A stretch of 64,000 nt of DNA from JAPLDB01 sp038206355 (GTDB lineage Bacteria > Bacteroidota > Bacteroidia > AKYH767-A > 2013-40CM-41-45), in the NCBI GenBank assembly GCA_038206355.1, contig JBBRAY010000014.1, positions 12,994 to 76,993 of the forward strand. The letters are read 5' to 3'. The position numbers and the translations under genes are program-made. Positions 9,021 through 18,110 of this stretch are shown here, one piece after another (within the stretch, counting starts at the first letter, position 1; each line of letters starts with the position of its first letter). The notes under the pieces are model-generated. The model was given only the letters and a program-made list of their open reading frames with translations, had not been told where the DNA came from and searched no databases.

Positions 9021-9715
9021 CAGCACCCCCGGCCCCTTAAGGGGAAACAGCCGGATCAGCCGTCATTAGTTGGCGAGGTAAACTTGCCATCGCGAGTAGC
9101 AACCTCGCGACATTCGGTCCATAGTCATTGAACCACAAATAAAATTATAGGTAGCAGTCTGTGCGAATGCCCCCTTAAGAGGTAGGGGTGAGCGAGGGGA
9201 AAGGAAATAGCCGTCATTCGTTACTGAGTCAATTCCAATTTGAAACTCCAGACTTTCACCTTTTAACTATTAACTTTTGCTTTTTGACTTGAAGAATGGA
9301 AGCTCACGTCCCCATTCTCCCTGAAACGCTCTCCCGTCATTCTGCCGGGGCTATTTTAGAGAGGGTGCTGATCCTAAACTAAACTCCCCTCGCAACGCTC
9401 AAAACAATTTCATCACGTCAATTTACAATCACCATTTTCACCTCACTGCCGGTCGTATCAGATTACCGAACAAAAAAAAATAACCACAGCTTTAAAAATA
9501 TTTGCGTGAATCCATTAACTGATTCTCAATGCAAGCCCTGTATTCATAATCGGTATATTCGTATCTGATTCGTACTTCGCATATTCGACGGGGTAAAGGT
9601 CAAGCCTTACAATTAGCAATTCGGATATTCGTTCCATACCATTCGCTATTCGAAGGTGTAAATACTAAATTCGCACACTTTCTCCCTAAACATAAAATTA
9701 TTAAACCATTATTTA
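9021..9715. other. Gene-free, repeat-rich spacer
   Basis: No credible gene is seen in these 695 bp. The spacer holds degenerate repeat-like words: GC-rich CCCCTTAAGGGG-type inverted runs near 9030-9047 and 9170-9206, the GCGAGG/CCTCGC element at 9071-9110, and a run rich in ATTCG words at 9540-9660 resembling the spacers after 49501 and 53820. It separates the envelope block from a methyltransferase and looks like an accumulation site for short non-coding repeats. Confidence 0.7.
9071..9110. repeat. GCGAGG/CCTCGC dispersed repeat, intergenic copy
   Basis: The 40-bp stretch begins TGGCGAGG and ends CAACCTCGCGA, so its ends form an inverted repeat (GCGAGG/CCTCGC). A related copy with the same ends lies in frame inside nuoM at 15295-15333. 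By eye about three quarters of the positions agree, with one base length difference. Confidence 0.7.
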
Positions 9716-10543
9716 ATGAAGTGCCTCATCTGTATTTCAGAAGCAACATATTTTTTTTCCAAGACATATCATGAAGAACCTTTCGCAACATTCATGAAAG
9801 ACATAGGAGAAGTGCAGTATTACAAATGTGTGAACTGCGGATTTACAATGTCGAAAACACATTATGAATTAAGTCACGACGACTGGGCGCAGCTAAATCA
9901 TTCTTATCATACCTTCAGTGAACAGGCAAAAGCAAAGAAGCAGTCAAAAGGAAATCCGCCGCCGTATTTCGAACAGGCATTTTTATTAAAAGTGCTTGCC
10001 TGTAACAAAATAATAAACGCTGAGCGCATCCTCGATTTCGCAGGAGGGCATGGAACATTAAGTAAAATCATCGATAAATATTTTGGAATGTCAATGCCCA
10101 TCTACGATCCGTACATGTCGGAGGAAAATGGCAGGACATACATCTCAAAAGATTCACTGACCACTTATAAAACAGTATTAAACAGCGCCTTGTTCGAACA
10201 CGTTACAAGCAGAGAAGACCTTGATGAAATAAACCGGCTGGTCGAAAAGGATGGCTGCATGATTATCCACTCTGTTGTCGCCGAAAATATACCCGCAGAC
10301 GAAAACTGGTTTTATCTGAGAATACCTGTTCACTGTACTTTTCATACCAATAAAAGTATGGACATCTTAATGCAGCAATGGGGATATTCGTCTTCCATTT
10401 ATTGTCCTGCCGGCAAATGCTGGATTCTCCTGAAGATAGAACCGGAAAATATTGAATCCATTATCGCAGGCATTAACCATGAATTCCAGACCGAATACCT
10501 GATATATAAAAAAGGGTTTGTTGATTATTGGAAAGGGTTTTGA
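9716..10543 (+). CDS. SAM-dependent methyltransferase with N-terminal Cys motif
   Basis: The 275-aa protein begins MKCLIC and has a second pair CVNC near residue 38, giving a CxxC...CxxC zinc-ribbon-like N-terminus. Then comes a class I Rossmann methyltransferase core with the SAM-binding motif ILDFAGGHGTLSKII (about residues 103-117) and the later strand CMIIHSVV. Proteins of this build often methylate sugars or small metabolites during surface-glycan or secondary-metabolite synthesis. The substrate cannot be inferred here because the gene stands alone between two spacers. Confidence 0.75.
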   Translation: MKCLICISEATYFFSKTYHEEPFATFMKDIGEVQYYKCVNCGFTMSKTHYELSHDDWAQLNHSYHTFSEQAKAKKQSKGNPPPYFEQAFLLKVLACNKIINAERILDFAGGHGTLSKIIDKYFGMSMPIYDPYMSEENGRTYISKDSLTTYKTVLNSALFEHVTSREDLDEINRLVEKDGCMIIHSVVAENIPADENWFYLRIPVHCTFHTNKSMDILMQQWGYSSSIYCPAGKCWILLKIEPENIESIIAGINHEFQTEYLIYKKGFVDYWKGF

Positions 10544-10765
10544 TTGTCAATAACCGGCTTTAAAATATCAAGACTACGAGATAATTAACCCCGACTAATC
10601 TTTGGCCACGCTTTTATGGTGCCGGGCATAAAAACTAAATAGTTGATGGGAAGGCTCAAATCCTCGCTTTATCTTCTTTTTATGTGACCGCTGACCATGT
10701 TCACGGCCGGGATTATTTTATTCAGAAAAGCCGGCAGTTATAACAGGGGTTTATCACCCATTACC

Positions 10766-10773
10766 TATCTTTA
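10766..10773 (+). promoter_or_regulatory. Possible -7 promoter box for the amidophosphoribosyltransferase gene
   Basis: TATCTTTA differs from TAnnTTTG at the last base and lies 16 bp before the chosen ATG at 10790. It supports starting translation at 10790, because the longer frame from 10697 would begin upstream of this box. Confidence 0.4.
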
Positions 10774-10789
10774 CGGCAGAAAATCTTCT

Positions 10790-12712
10790 ATGTCAGATCA
10801 CCTCCATCACGAATGCGGAATTGCCATGGTTCGGCTACTGAAGCCGCTTTCATTCTACCATAAAAAATACGGTACTTCCATGTACGGCCTCAACAAGTTG
10901 TACCTGCTCATGGAAAAACAACACAACCGCGGACAGGACGGAGCAGGCGTTGTGAATATTAAATTTGACGTAGAGCCGGGCACAAAATATATCAGTCGCT
11001 ACCGTTCCATTGAAAAGCAGGCCATCGCAGATATTTTCTCGCGCATACACAAAAAGTTTGAAGAAGTAAAAGAGAAGGACCCGAAATTATTAGAGGACCC
11101 TTACTGGCTGAAAAAAAATGTGGCCTTCACCGGCGAATTGTTTCTTGGCCATCTCCGCTATGGAACATACGGAATCAACAGCATCGAAGCCTGCCACCCT
11201 TTTCTCCGGCAGAATAACTGGATGTCGCGGAATCTCGTAGTCGCAGGAAATTTTAATATGACTAACGTTGACGAGCTATTCAATGACCTCATCCGCTTGG
11301 GACAAAGTCCGAAGGAAAAAGCTGACACCGTTACGGTGATGGAAAACATCGGTCATTTCCTCGACGAAGAGAATGAAGTCCTCTACCAGAAATTCAAAAC
11401 GCTTGGAAACAGCAAGCAGGAAATTTCTCCCCTCATCGCAGAGCACCTCGATATTGGAAATATTTTACGCCGGTCGTCAAAGAACTGGGACGGCGGATAT
11501 ACCATTGCCGGAGTTATCGGACATGGCGATGCTTTTGTATTGCGCGATCCTGCAGGTATTCGTCCGGCATATTATTACAAAGACGATGAAGTGCTGCTTG
11601 TAACCAGCGAACGCCCTGCCATTCAGACTGCCTTCAACGTACCGCTGGAAAACATTCACGAAATAAAACCGGGACACGCACTTATCATCAAGAAGAATGG
11701 AAAAATAAAAGAAGAAATGATCAATGAACCGACTCAACGACTGAGTTGTTCTTTTGAACGCATTTATTTTTCACGGGGAAGTGATGCTGATATTTATCAG
11801 GAAAGAAAAGAACTTGGTAGGTTGCTCTGCCAGAGTATCCTTCAGGCCGTTGACCACGATTTACGCAACACCGTTTTTTCATTTATTCCCAATACCGCTG
11901 AAGTGGCTTTCTATGGCATGATGCAGGGGATGGAAGATTACCTGAAAGAAGTGAAGAAGCGGAAGATAAAATTACTCGGAGCAAACGTCACAGATGAAAA
12001 GCTGAATGAAATCCTCTCCATCCGTCCGCGCATGGAAAAGATCGCCATCAAAGATGCAAAGTTGCGCACGTTTATCACCAACGATACCGATCGCAGCGAC
12101 ATGGTGGCGCATGTATATGACATCACTTACGGAACCATCCGCAAAGGCATTGATAATTTAGTGGTGATTGACGACAGCATTGTGCGTGGCACCACGCTGA
12201 AGAATTCCATTATCAAAATGCTGGACCGGCTTTCACCGAAAAAAATTATAGTCGTTTCTTCTGCGCCGCAAATACGTTACCCTGATTGTTATGGCATTGA
12301 TATGGCAAGAATCGGCGATCTTGTTGCTTTCAAAGCTGCAATACAATTGCTCGAAGAGAATAATATGGAGCACATCATTGATGAGGTTTTCGAACGTTGT
12401 AAAGAGCAACTGGAACTTAACGTCAATGATCCTGCGAAGAACGGAGAAGGCATGAAAAATTTTGTGCGCATGATTTATCAGCCTTTCAGTGCAGAACAGA
12501 TCTCTGCAAAGATCGCCCAACTGGTAAAGCCGGAAGAATGCAAATCGGAACTGCAGATCATTTTTCAGAAGATAGAAGACCTTCACAGTGCATGCCCGAA
12601 TCATCGCGGCGACTGGTACTTCACCGGAAATTACCCCACACCTGGAGGCAACAAAGTAGTGAGCCGCGCTTTTGTGAATTATGTACAGGGAATTAATGAG
12701 CGGGCTTATTAA
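10790..12712 (+). CDS. Amidophosphoribosyltransferase, long Bacteroidota type
   Basis: The 640-aa product starts MSDHLHHECGIAM. The Cys at position 9 is followed by Gly-Ile as in class II glutamine amidotransferases, so an eight-residue propeptide is probably removed to free the nucleophile. Residues up to about 330 form the glutaminase domain (RGQDGAGVVN, LGHLRYGTYG). The later half holds the phosphoribosyltransferase domain with the PRPP loop LVVIDDSIVRGTTLKNS. The reaction makes phosphoribosylamine from PRPP and glutamine, the first committed step of purine synthesis. The protein is longer than standard PurF (about 470-500 aa); a separate standard PurF may exist elsewhere, so I leave the symbol blank. 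Confidence 0.85.
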   Translation: MSDHLHHECGIAMVRLLKPLSFYHKKYGTSMYGLNKLYLLMEKQHNRGQDGAGVVNIKFDVEPGTKYISRYRSIEKQAIADIFSRIHKKFEEVKEKDPKLLEDPYWLKKNVAFTGELFLGHLRYGTYGINSIEACHPFLRQNNWMSRNLVVAGNFNMTNVDELFNDLIRLGQSPKEKADTVTVMENIGHFLDEENEVLYQKFKTLGNSKQEISPLIAEHLDIGNILRRSSKNWDGGYTIAGVIGHGDAFVLRDPAGIRPAYYYKDDEVLLVTSERPAIQTAFNVPLENIHEIKPGHALIIKKNGKIKEEMINEPTQRLSCSFERIYFSRGSDADIYQERKELGRLLCQSILQAVDHDLRNTVFSFIPNTAEVAFYGMMQGMEDYLKEVKKRKIKLLGANVTDEKLNEILSIRPRMEKIAIKDAKLRTFITNDTDRSDMVAHVYDITYGTIRKGIDNLVVIDDSIVRGTTLKNSIIKMLDRLSPKKIIVVSSAPQIRYPDCYGIDMARIGDLVAFKAAIQLLEENNMEHIIDEVFERCKEQLELNVNDPAKNGEGMKNFVRMIYQPFSAEQISAKIAQLVKPEECKSELQIIFQKIEDLHSACPNHRGDWYFTGNYPTPGGNKVVSRAFVNYVQGINERAY

Positions 12713-13049
12713 TTGTTGATAAATAAACACAACTTTTTTTCTGAGGCCGGATGTTTATAGGAGACGTTTTTATTAATGAGACCATGATTTCAGAAGCCGT
12801 CTCGCCTCAGGCTTTGCTCTGCTGGAGCTTTGCGAAAAAAATGCCGGACGGAAACAAAAATTCATTTTGATACCTCGTCCTTCCTTAAGCAAGGCGGGGT
12901 CATTCATTTCATAAGCTAACGACTACAAGCGGGACATGGAAAGGCACAAGATGATTCATTTAAAAAACCGTTTCAAAAACAGATTTTTTTCCGCTTCATT
13001 GATTCATTCATTCCTATATCTTTGCCACCCACAAACCTGAGAAACACGC
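12713..13049. other. Spacer upstream of nuoL
   Basis: No gene or RNA is recognised in these 337 bp apart from the promoter box at 13017-13024. A GC-rich stretch at 12790-12900 contains partial inverted words but no strong hairpin with a U tract. Confidence 0.55.
13017..13024 (+). promoter_or_regulatory. -7 promoter box for nuoLMN
   Basis: TATCTTTG matches TAnnTTTG exactly and ends 25 bp before the nuoL ATG, giving a leader of about 20 nt. The nearest TTG (12999-13001) is only 15 bp upstream, shorter than the usual 19-21, so the -33 element is uncertain. Confidence 0.5.
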
Positions 13050-14936
13050 ATGCTGAAATTTGCCTGGTTGATTCCCGTACTGCCTTTACTGGGATTTTTG
13101 TGCATCAGCTTTTTTCAAAAACAATTGCCCGGAAAGTCAGCAGGAGTAATCGGCTCACTCACCGTTCTTGGCTCATTTATAATATCATGCGGTCTGTTTT
13201 TTCAATTATCAGAACCGGTAACAATCACCTATTTTGATTGGATAAATGCCGGAACTCTCAAGATTCCAGTATCATTTCTGATAGATCCGGTTTCGCTTGT
13301 AATGCTATTCATCATTACCGGTATTGGATTTCTTATCCACGTTTATTCTATCGGATACATGTCGCACGATGCGGCTTTCGGCAGGTTTTTTTCTTACCTG
13401 AATCTCTTCGTTTTCTTCATGCTCATCCTCGTTCTCGGAAGCAACTACGTGCTCATGTTTGCCGGTTGGGAGGGCGTAGGTTTATGTTCCTATCTGCTCA
13501 TCGGTTTCTGGTTTAAGAACAATGAATATAACAATGCCGCCAACAAGGCATTCATTATGAATCGTATCGGAGACCTTGGCTTTCTGCTCGGCATTATCCT
13601 CATGTTTACGACTTTCGGAAGTGTTCAGTTCAGCGATGTGTTCAGCGCTGCAGGTAGTATCCCTGATAACAATTCCACCATCGTTGCAATTACAATGTTG
13701 CTCTTTGTCGGGGCAATGGGAAAGAGCGCACAGATTCCACTTTATACATGGCTGCCTGATGCTATGGCCGGACCGACACCCGTATCTGCATTGATCCACG
13801 CCGCAACAATGGTAACAGCGGGAATTTACATGGTGGTCAGGTCTAATATTCTTTATTCCATCGCACCATCCACACTTGAGTTCATCACCATCATCGGAAT
13901 GGCAACAGCAATTTTTTCTGCAACCATTGCACTGGCACAGACAGACATAAAAAAAGTACTTGCCTATTCAACCTTATCACAGCTTGGATATATGTTTGTG
14001 GCACTTGGCGTAGGCGCGTATTCCACAGGCTTGTTTCACGTTACCACGCATGCATTCTTCAAAGCATTGCTATTCCTTGCTGCAGGAAGTGTGATACATG
14101 CAATGAGCGGTGAACAGGACATCAGACGCATGGGCGGTCTCAGAAAAAAATTACCCGTTACTTATTTTGTTTTTCTGATTGGTACACTTGCCATCAGTGG
14201 CATTCCGCCTTTTGCCGGATTCTTTTCGAAAGACGAAATACTTGCCAAGGCATACATGCACAGCGATCTTTTGTTTATCCTTTTGTCGGTGACATCTGTG
14301 ATTACAGCGATCTATATGTTCCGGCTTTTATTTCTGACCTTCTTCGGAAATTTCAGAGGTACTGAAAATCAAAAACATCACCTTCATGAATCGCCTGCAG
14401 TAATAACAATTCCCTTGATTATCCTTGCTGTGCTTTCCACACTTGGTGGATTTCTGGGTTTGCCTGCAGTGTTTACAGAGCACCACCTGTTTGGGAATTT
14501 TTTAGCGCCCGTTCTTTCTACAGCAGGAATAGCAGGTCATGCAGAGCCATCACATTTATTTGAATACACGCTGATGGGAATCTCGGTTCTTGCACTGGCA
14601 TTCATCATCTACATGACTTACGAGCGCTTCGCGAAAAAGGAAATTGTTCCTTCTCTCGATGAATCGGAATTCAAACCGTGGTATAGGATTCTTTACAATA
14701 AATATTACATTGACGAGTGGTACGACAGAATATTTGTCAGGCCTTTATATAAATTCGGCGATATATGCTATAAAATATTTGACATTAAAATTGTTGACGG
14801 AGTTGTAAATATGGTCGGCAAGGGTGTTCACCGCGGAAGTGAAGTTATTCGGTTTGCGCAAAACGGCACGGTAGGGTTCTACATCTTTGCTATGGTGGTG
14901 GGAATTATTCTGGTATTGGTTGTGAATTTATTTTAA
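13050..14936 (+). CDS. nuoL: NADH-quinone oxidoreductase subunit L
   Basis: The 628-aa integral membrane subunit is one of the three antiporter-like proton-pumping modules of respiratory complex I. The N-terminal domain (FDWINAG, SIGYMSHD) and the conserved core segments LMFAGWEGVGLCSYLLIGFW, AMGKSAQIPLYTWLPDAMAG and PTPVSALIHAATMVTAGIYM are present. The last includes the conserved His/Lys proton-path residues. The C-terminus has the long amphipathic region typical of NuoL. It starts an operon with nuoM and nuoN. No nuoA-K gene precedes it, so the complex I genes are split in this genome. Confidence 0.97.
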   Translation: MLKFAWLIPVLPLLGFLCISFFQKQLPGKSAGVIGSLTVLGSFIISCGLFFQLSEPVTITYFDWINAGTLKIPVSFLIDPVSLVMLFIITGIGFLIHVYSIGYMSHDAAFGRFFSYLNLFVFFMLILVLGSNYVLMFAGWEGVGLCSYLLIGFWFKNNEYNNAANKAFIMNRIGDLGFLLGIILMFTTFGSVQFSDVFSAAGSIPDNNSTIVAITMLLFVGAMGKSAQIPLYTWLPDAMAGPTPVSALIHAATMVTAGIYMVVRSNILYSIAPSTLEFITIIGMATAIFSATIALAQTDIKKVLAYSTLSQLGYMFVALGVGAYSTGLFHVTTHAFFKALLFLAAGSVIHAMSGEQDIRRMGGLRKKLPVTYFVFLIGTLAISGIPPFAGFFSKDEILAKAYMHSDLLFILLSVTSVITAIYMFRLLFLTFFGNFRGTENQKHHLHESPAVITIPLIILAVLSTLGGFLGLPAVFTEHHLFGNFLAPVLSTAGIAGHAEPSHLFEYTLMGISVLALAFIIYMTYERFAKKEIVPSLDESEFKPWYRILYNKYYIDEWYDRIFVRPLYKFGDICYKIFDIKIVDGVVNMVGKGVHRGSEVIRFAQNGTVGFYIFAMVVGIILVLVVNLF

Positions 14937-15007
14937 GAAAAGATATTCGAAGAGTCACCGGTTGTCAGGTTGAATTTTAATCTGAAAATCGCTGACAAAG
15001 ATCAAAT

Positions 15008-16510
15008 ATGTTAATCGCATTAATTTTTTTTCCTTTTGTTGCCGCACTTGCAACACTGCTTGCCAAAGAAAAGGCAAAGCATGTTGCCTTTGGTGCCGCC
15101 GTCCTTGAATTTGCGCTTAGCATTTGGATGGTGATGCAATTCAATCCGCAGGGAGGAACCCAGTTTAATGTTGATTACTGGTGGGTACCATCGCTGGGGA
15201 TCAGTTTCAAAGCAGGCATGGATGGAATCAGTATGTTGTTGGTGCTGCTCACTACATTTCTCGTTCCGATAATCATTTTATCTTCTTTTTCAAATGGCGA
15301 GGCAGGCTCCACATCGCGGGTACAACCTCGCGATCTCAAATCTAAGATCTCAAATCTCCCGTTGTTCTATGCGCTAATACTAATGATGCAGATGGCATTG
15401 GTAGGCGTATTCGTTGCGCTGGATGGATTTTTATTTTACATCTTCTGGGAACTTGCACTGATACCGATCTATCTCATCTGCCTCATGTGGGGTGGAAAAG
15501 ACAGCTTCCGCATCACACTTAAATTTTTCATCTATACCCTGACAGGAAGTCTCCTGATGCTCGTAGGTTTAATTTATTTATTCCTGCAAACACCGGGCGT
15601 TCACACTTTTGATATTGCTGCATTCTATAAACTTCATCTTTCTTCTGGTGAACAGGGACTATTGTTCTGGGCATTCTTTGCAGCTTTTGCCATCAAGATG
15701 CCAATATTTCCATTTCACACCTGGCAGCCTGATACCTATACTGATGCGCCAACGCCGGGAACCATGCTGCTTTCAGGTATCATGCTGAAAATGGGTGTGT
15801 ATGGCGTGATCCGCTGGTTGTTGCCCGTAGTTCCTTTGGGAGTGAAAGAGTGGGGGACAATGGCGATCGTACTGTCCGTAACAGGCGTGGTGTATGCATC
15901 AGTAATTGCGCTCGTACAAAAAGATTTCAAACGGCTCATCGCTTATTCAAGTATTGCGCACGTCGGATTAATTTCTGCCGGAATATTTTCATTGAACATG
16001 CAAGGTTTGCAAGGGGGGATGATTCAGATGGTAAGCCACGGAATCAATGTGGTGGGATTGTTTTTTATTGCCGATATCATCATGTCGCGCATGAATACCC
16101 GCACACTGAATGAACTTGGCGGCATCAGAAATATTGCGCCCTCATTTGCAACTTATTTTGTCATCATACTCCTTGCATCGGTTGCGCTGCCGCTTACTAA
16201 CGGATTCATCGGGGAGTTTTTACTCATCAACGGATTGTACCAATACAATGCATGGATGGCTGCAGTGGCCGGACTCACCATAATTCTCGGCGCGGTATAT
16301 ATGCTCGTGGCTTACAAAAAAATCGCGTTGGGTGAAATCAATAAACTCACGGAAAAATTTACTGACCTCACCATGCACGAAAAATCAGTAATGATTCCAT
16401 TGGTGATCATGATATTTGTTATCGGAATTTATCCCAAACCGTTTCTTGATATTGCAGAACCAAGTGTGAAAAATATTTTGGACATCATACAGGGAGCCAC
16501 TATAAAATGA
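15008..16510 (+). CDS. nuoM: NADH-quinone oxidoreductase subunit M, with a repeat-derived insertion
   Basis: The 500-aa proton-pumping subunit of complex I has the conserved segments LDGFLFYIFWELALIPIYLI (with the pumping Glu), AIKMPIFPFHTWQPDTYTDA and LIAYSSIAHVGLISAG. Residues 96-116, in the loop before NLPLFYALILMM, read GEAGSTSRVQPRDL and onward. They are not typical of NuoM and are encoded by a GC-rich repeat also found at 9071-9110. The frame is kept, so the protein is probably functional. It overlaps nuoN by 4 bp (ATGA), indicating translational coupling. Confidence 0.96.
   Translation: MLIALIFFPFVAALATLLAKEKAKHVAFGAAVLEFALSIWMVMQFNPQGGTQFNVDYWWVPSLGISFKAGMDGISMLLVLLTTFLVPIIILSSFSNGEAGSTSRVQPRDLKSKISNLPLFYALILMMQMALVGVFVALDGFLFYIFWELALIPIYLICLMWGGKDSFRITLKFFIYTLTGSLLMLVGLIYLFLQTPGVHTFDIAAFYKLHLSSGEQGLLFWAFFAAFAIKMPIFPFHTWQPDTYTDAPTPGTMLLSGIMLKMGVYGVIRWLLPVVPLGVKEWGTMAIVLSVTGVVYASVIALVQKDFKRLIAYSSIAHVGLISAGIFSLNMQGLQGGMIQMVSHGINVVGLFFIADIIMSRMNTRTLNELGGIRNIAPSFATYFVIILLASVALPLTNGFIGEFLLINGLYQYNAWMAAVAGLTIILGAVYMLVAYKKIALGEINKLTEKFTDLTMHEKSVMIPLVIMIFVIGIYPKPFLDIAEPSVKNILDIIQGATIK
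15295..15333. repeat. GCGAGG/CCTCGC dispersed repeat, copy inside nuoM
   Basis: The element begins TGGCGAGG and ends CAACCTCGCGA, like the intergenic copy at 9071-9110. It is followed by an AT-rich duplicated word (ATCTCAAATCT, about 15333-15357). Together they add about 20 codons to nuoM without breaking the frame. Confidence 0.7.
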
Positions 16511-17880
16511 CAACATTAATCATACTTGCTGCACTGGGAATTGTCATCCTGTTCTCTGAAATAATCGGGTACAGGAAAGTGGTGTTGCCTCTTATTTTCA
16601 TCGGACTTTCATTGGCACTGGTAGCAACGGTAATGGACTGGAATACCAACAGGCATTACCTCAGTGAAATGATGATCGTGGACAATTATGCTGTTGCATT
16701 TACTGCGCTGATGATTGCCATTACCATCATCTGGTTTATTTTTTCTCCCGGGTTCTTTCATGATCAAAGTTCACGCGTTGACCATTTCGCCCTCATCGTT
16801 TTTGCGCTGATCGGTGCGCAATTATTTACATCTTTTGGAAACATGATCATGCTATTTCTTGCTGTTGAAATCCTGTCCATCCCAATGTACATCATGGCCG
16901 GAAGCAAAAAAAGCAGCCTGGCTTCCAATGAAGCGTCATTAAAATATTTCCTGATGGGCGCATTTGCAACAGGGTTTCTTTTGTTTGGAATTACGCTGAT
17001 CTATGGACAGACCGGATCTTTTAATTTACAGATAATTTCTCAGTCACTGGCCCGACAGGAAGGTGGAGGAGGCGTCATGGTTGTGGCCGGCATATTATTG
17101 ATTCTGGTAGGACTGTCATTTAAAGTTTCTGCAGTGCCATTTCATTTCTGGGCACCTGATGTTTACACCGGCGCTCCTACTGAAGTGACTGCGTACATGA
17201 GTACAGTGGTGAAGACTGCAGCGTTCGCAGGTTTTTTCAAATTGTTTGCAACATGCTTCAATGGTTCATCACAGATATGGGTAAACACTGTAATCGTACT
17301 ATCTGCACTTACGATTATAGTAGGAAACATAACAGCAGTTTACCAGACCAATTTCAAAAGGATGCTGGCCTATTCCAGTATTGCACATGCCGGATATATG
17401 CTCATGGCCATTGTTGCATTAAACAGTTATGCCCAACAGTCCATCTTTTATTATGCTGTTGCTTATTCTGTTTCTTCCATTGCCGCATTTGGTGTGTTGT
17501 TGCTCGTAAGTCATGTAACCAAAAATGATTCGATTGAATCTTTCAAAGGACTGGCTAAGAAAAATCCTTTGCTGGCATTTATCACACTTCTCGCTATGCT
17601 TTCATTAGCGGGTATCCCACCCATGGCCGGTTTTTTTGCCAAATATTACATCTTTACGGCTGCACTTCAACAGCATTATACGGGACTGGTTATTGTCGCC
17701 GTATTGGGTTCATTGATTGGAGTCTATTATTATTTCCGTGTAATCATCGCCGTCTTTAAAAGCGATTCGGAAGGCATTGAAATACCAATGAACGGGATTT
17801 ATAAAGCAGCACTTTTTTTCATTTCAATTGCTGCATTGGTGCTTGGACTCATGCCCGGACTGATAGCCGGATTACTCTGA
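16507..17880 (+). CDS. nuoN: NADH-quinone oxidoreductase subunit N
   Basis: The 457-aa complex I membrane subunit is the third antiporter-like module. The conserved core segments are present: MLFLAVEILSIPMYIMAG (with the functional Glu), FKVSAVPFHFWAPDVYTGAP and MLAYSSIAHAGYMLMAIVAL. Its start codon overlaps the nuoM stop. No terminator hairpin is visible before the next promoter at 17935. Confidence 0.96.
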   Translation: MTTLIILAALGIVILFSEIIGYRKVVLPLIFIGLSLALVATVMDWNTNRHYLSEMMIVDNYAVAFTALMIAITIIWFIFSPGFFHDQSSRVDHFALIVFALIGAQLFTSFGNMIMLFLAVEILSIPMYIMAGSKKSSLASNEASLKYFLMGAFATGFLLFGITLIYGQTGSFNLQIISQSLARQEGGGGVMVVAGILLILVGLSFKVSAVPFHFWAPDVYTGAPTEVTAYMSTVVKTAAFAGFFKLFATCFNGSSQIWVNTVIVLSALTIIVGNITAVYQTNFKRMLAYSSIAHAGYMLMAIVALNSYAQQSIFYYAVAYSVSSIAAFGVLLLVSHVTKNDSIESFKGLAKKNPLLAFITLLAMLSLAGIPPMAGFFAKYYIFTAALQQHYTGLVIVAVLGSLIGVYYYFRVIIAVFKSDSEGIEIPMNGIYKAALFFISIAALVLGLMPGLIAGLL

Positions 17881-17934
17881 TTTATCATACCATCTCCCTC
17901 TGAAACAGGCATCCTCAAGGCGGTTCAAAAAAAA

Positions 17935-17964
17935 TTGTTTTGTTGAAAATATGTTTTACTTTTG
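17935..17964 (+). promoter_or_regulatory. Consensus Bacteroidota promoter for the 1351-aa T9SS gene
   Basis: TTG at 17935-17937 and TACTTTTG at 17957-17964 are separated by exactly 19 bp, matching the TTG-N19-TAnnTTTG consensus. The coding start is at 18111, so the leader would be about 140 nt. It contains a small hairpin (AAGAAC/GTTCTT near 18000) and a short GC stem followed by a T run near 18025-18050. Confidence 0.65.
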
Positions 17965-18110
17965 AACTCCTTAACAAACCCGGATTACTAAACTGTCTCA
18001 AAGAACTTCATGTTCTTATTTGAATGCCGCAAGCGCGGAGGTGTTTTTTATCGCAGATTACGACAACCAAAATAGAATCAAACTCAATAACCAATTTTAA
18101 TTTTATCAAT

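Noticed and set aside
12233..12730. 165-aa minus-strand frame
   Set aside because: Antisense to the phosphoribosyltransferase domain of the purine gene; no signal or motif.
18020..18050. GC-rich hairpin with T run in the leader as a true terminator or attenuator
   Set aside because: The stem is only four to five pairs, too weak to call; noted only as part of the leader.
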